From Nitrospina sp. (GTDB lineage: Bacteria; Nitrospinota; Nitrospinia; Nitrospinales; VA-1), in contig DODH01000058.1 in the NCBI GenBank assembly GCA_003545625.1, forward strand, positions 1 through 6,351: DNA of 6,351 nucleotides, given 5' to 3'. Shown in pieces: positions 4,524 to 6,351 of this stretch (its first letter is position 1; each line of letters starts with the position of its first letter). The notes under the pieces are model-generated. The model ran no database searches. It was not told where the DNA came from and worked only from the letters and a program-made list of their open reading frames with translations. The position numbers and the translations under genes were made by a program.

Positions 4524-5954
4524 ATGGCGATCAGGCTGACAAAAATTGTAGCTACGCTGGGGCCCGCCAGTGGCAGTAAAACGGTTATTCGCAACCTGAT
4601 TGCGAAGGGAGTCAATATATTCAGGCTCAACCTTTCCCATGGCGACCATGAAACCGTCCGAAAATGGATTCATTGGATCCGCGAAGTAGAAAAGGAGCGC
4701 CACACTTTCATAGGAATTCTTCTGGATCTTCAGGGTCCAAAAATCCGTGTGGGAAAATTCGAGCAGGGTTCCATTCTCTTAAAGCGCGGTCAACGAATTA
4801 TTTTTACCACAGAAAAAAAGATGGGAGATTCTTCTCTGGTGCCCGTCCAATATTTGCGTTTTCATAAAGAAGTGGGAGTGGGCAACCGGATTTATCTGGA
4901 CGATGGAAAACTAAGCGGTGTGGTAAAAAATATTTCCGGTCAACGGGTGGAGGTCGAAATCCTGGTGGGGGGAACATTGTCGGACCATAAAGGATTAAAC
5001 CTGCCCGATGCCAGCCTCAGTGCGGACCCGATAACGGCTAAAGACAAGAAGGACCTTAAATTCGGCATCCAGGAGGGGGTGGATATGGTGGCGTTGTCTT
5101 TTGTCGGTTCAGCGAAAGATATACAACGGCTACGCGGTATGATCCTGAAAGAAGGCGGAAAAGGGGTTGAAGTCATCGCTAAAATTGAACGCAAACAGGC
5201 GGTGGAAAACCTGGAAGAAATTGTGCAGGCCGCCGATGGCATTATGGTTGCCCGAGGAGATTTGGGAATTGAGATTTCCCTGACAGAGGTTCCGGTGGTT
5301 CAGCAGAGAATTTTGCGGGAAGGTGCCAAACACTCCAAACCTGTGATCGTTGCTACACAGATGCTGGAATCGATGATTGAAAATCCGCGCCCGACGCGTG
5401 CGGAAGTTTCGGATGTTGCCAGTGCGGTTATGGATTGCGCCGATGCGATCATGCTTTCGGGAGAAACGGCGGTAGGCAAACATGCAACTGACGCAGTAGG
5501 GGTGATGGTCGAAACGGCGTTGACCACTGAAGCCTATATGGCGGAATCGAAGATGATCGAGCCCTGGAACCGGTTTTTCAAGGAAGATCCGAGCATCAAC
5601 GCAGGCATTACATATTCCGCAAATCGCATGGTGGAGTTGTTGCACGCCAAAGCCATGATAATATTTACCCTCAGTGGGGGAACAGCAAAAATGGTGGCAA
5701 GTCCAAAACCGATGGTTCCGATATTTTCGTTCACCTCTAGTTTGCAAAGGGCACGCCTGCTGCACCTGGTGCGTGGAGCCGTTCCTTTTTTAGTCGAGGA
5801 AGACCGGCACCTGTTACTGCATATAGAGGAACTTATCACTATGCTGAAAAATAAAAGGCTGGTGAAAAAGGGGGACCGGGTAGTGATCACTACGGGAATT
5901 CCGGTTAATATCCCCAACTGGACTAATGTTATCCGGGTGGAAGAAGTTCCCTGA
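4524..5954 (+). CDS. pyk: Pyruvate kinase
   Basis: A 476-aa glycolytic enzyme converting phosphoenolpyruvate and ADP to pyruvate and ATP; length and domain order are those of a full bacterial enzyme. The N-terminal barrel opens with TKIVATLGPAS and FRLNLSHG (33-40). The B domain spans about residues 77-170. The active-site signature VEVIAKIERKQAV (215-227) carries catalytic Lys220, and Glu222 and Asp246 (ARGDLG) are the metal ligands. ATQMLESM (277-284) and RPTRAEVSDVA (289-299) are also canonical, and the C-terminal domain starts near 360 with a TLSGGTA loop (382-388). The segment LDLQGPKIRVG (67-77) has Leu69, Gln70, Lys73 and Val76 where K+-dependent enzymes have Thr, Lys, Glu and Thr, so it probably does not need K+. 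TAAGGAG, containing the stop of the preceding gene, is an excellent RBS 5 nt before the ATG. Confidence 0.97.
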   Translation: MAIRLTKIVATLGPASGSKTVIRNLIAKGVNIFRLNLSHGDHETVRKWIHWIREVEKERHTFIGILLDLQGPKIRVGKFEQGSILLKRGQRIIFTTEKKMGDSSLVPVQYLRFHKEVGVGNRIYLDDGKLSGVVKNISGQRVEVEILVGGTLSDHKGLNLPDASLSADPITAKDKKDLKFGIQEGVDMVALSFVGSAKDIQRLRGMILKEGGKGVEVIAKIERKQAVENLEEIVQAADGIMVARGDLGIEISLTEVPVVQQRILREGAKHSKPVIVATQMLESMIENPRPTRAEVSDVASAVMDCADAIMLSGETAVGKHATDAVGVMVETALTTEAYMAESKMIEPWNRFFKEDPSINAGITYSANRMVELLHAKAMIIFTLSGGTAKMVASPKPMVPIFSFTSSLQRARLLHLVRGAVPFLVEEDRHLLLHIEELITMLKNKRLVKKGDRVVITTGIPVNIPNWTNVIRVEEVP

Positions 5955-5971
5955 ATAGGATAAGTAGCCGT

Positions 5972-6181
5972 ATGTCTCCCCGATATTATTTAGGCACTGC
6001 GATTCTGGTCGCTGTTCTTACGCTGGTCATCAGCGTGTGGAAGCAAAAACAGACCAAACGCGAAATTTTTTTAGTTATGGTGAAAGTGATCCTGGCTTTG
6101 GCTGTAATTGTTGGTGGGGTTCTGGGTGTGGCCCAACTCCTCGCTTCCCTGGGCGTGGCCCAATCCGGATTTTTTTTATGA
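5972..6181 (+). CDS. Small two-TM membrane protein
   Basis: A 69-aa protein with no recognised family. It has a TM helix at about 5-23 (YYLGTAILVAVLTLVISVW), a short basic loop (KQKQTKRE, 24-31) and a second hydrophobic helix at about 33-60. This suggests a helical hairpin with a cytoplasmic loop. LGVAQ occurs twice in its C-terminal part, from a 14-bp direct repeat (6123-6136 and 6150-6163). The ATG lies 17 nt after the pyk stop with a weak, distant AGGA (11 nt spacing). Its stop TGA overlaps the next start as ATGA, which suggests translational coupling and supports a real gene. Confidence 0.7.
   Translation: MSPRYYLGTAILVAVLTLVISVWKQKQTKREIFLVMVKVILALAVIVGGVLGVAQLLASLGVAQSGFFL
6123..6163 (+). 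repeat. Pair of 14-bp direct repeats
   Basis: TGGGTGTGGCCCAA (6123-6136) and TGGGCGTGGCCCAA (6150-6163) differ at one base and lie 27 bp (9 codons) apart in frame. Each contains a TGGG/CCCA mini-dyad; the second can form a 5-bp stem with a 3-nt loop. T8 (6170-6177) follows the second copy after 7 nt. Confidence 0.6.
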
Positions 6182-6351
6182 GCAATCAACTCCCAGACTT
6201 CTCAGGATTTATGATCGCTATCCTGCTCCTGTTTTTTTTGATGATCTCTTATTGTATGGGAGTAATGGTCCACTCGGCCCTGATGTATGAAGACAAAAAT
6301 AATATTGGAAAAGACAGCCGGAATGGATGGATATTGAGCATGGTCGCAGGG
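6178..6351 (+). CDS. Membrane protein of unknown function (partial, runs off the right edge)
   Basis: The frame is open for 58 codons from the ATG at 6178 to the end of the window. A TM helix spans about residues 10-35 (FMIAILLLFFLMISYCMGVM region). A polar stretch (YEDKNNIGKDSRNG, 37-50) follows, and then the start of what may be a second helix. The ATG overlaps the stop of the 69-aa gene (ATGA), and there is no good Shine-Dalgarno, only GGA before a T8 tract, so translation probably depends on the upstream gene. The family cannot be judged without the rest. Confidence 0.65.
   Translation, partial: MSNQLPDFSGFMIAILLLFFLMISYCMGVMVHSALMYEDKNNIGKDSRNGWILSMVAG

Noticed and set aside
5130..5765. 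211-aa minus-strand frame opposite pyk
   Set aside because: It is rich in His, Arg, Phe and Cys as expected for the antisense of a conserved gene; the plus strand encodes an intact pyruvate kinase here.
6108..6290. Alternative plus-strand frame of 60 aa across the junction of the last two genes
   Set aside because: It overlaps two better-supported membrane protein frames that are joined by an ATGA coupling, and it has no RBS.

Overview
The window is compact Gram-negative bacterial DNA of moderate GC content, with AT-rich intergenic stretches. The HU-like protein (PSFGTFTV...GRNPQTGEEI...GFKPAP pattern), the SPOR-domain tail and the dense gene packing suggest a Deltaproteobacterium-like or Nitrospinota-like genome. 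That placement is an inference from protein style and is not a firm identification. There is no rRNA, tRNA, CRISPR array, insertion sequence or phage gene, and most genes are housekeeping or ordinary membrane proteins.

Left part (1-795). The 3' end of a SPOR-domain gene (+) runs in from the left edge and converges on an HU-family DNA-binding protein gene (-). A hairpin with A-tract and T-tract flanks lies between them and can terminate from both sides. HU has a near-consensus sigma70 promoter (TTGACA-N17-AATAAT) and most likely starts at a TTG behind a strong Shine-Dalgarno. The AT-rich region after it holds a candidate promoter for def, a TGTATA-N10-TATACA dyad, a 13-bp tandem repeat and a weak terminator-like hairpin.

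Middle (796-3171). Peptide deformylase (def) is followed closely by a small protein of unknown function. The end of that gene overlaps the end of a converging MFS exporter gene (-) by 19 bp. The 140-bp gap upstream of the MFS gene is divergent and carries a long interrupted inverted repeat between or over the candidate promoters.

Right part (3172-6351). Five genes on the + strand look like one operon, with spacings of 2, 9 and 17 nt and then a 4-nt overlap: a two-TM membrane protein, a membrane diiron hydroxylase of the sterol desaturase / fatty acid hydroxylase family, pyruvate kinase (pyk), a 69-aa two-TM protein, and a membrane protein cut by the right edge. The pyruvate kinase carries the Leu/Gln/Lys/Val set typical of K+-independent enzymes. 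No clearly new multi-gene system is visible. The items most worth a second look are the unusual operon partners of pyk, the operator-like repeats in the two divergent regions, the TTG starts, and the hairpins and T-tracts inside the operon.
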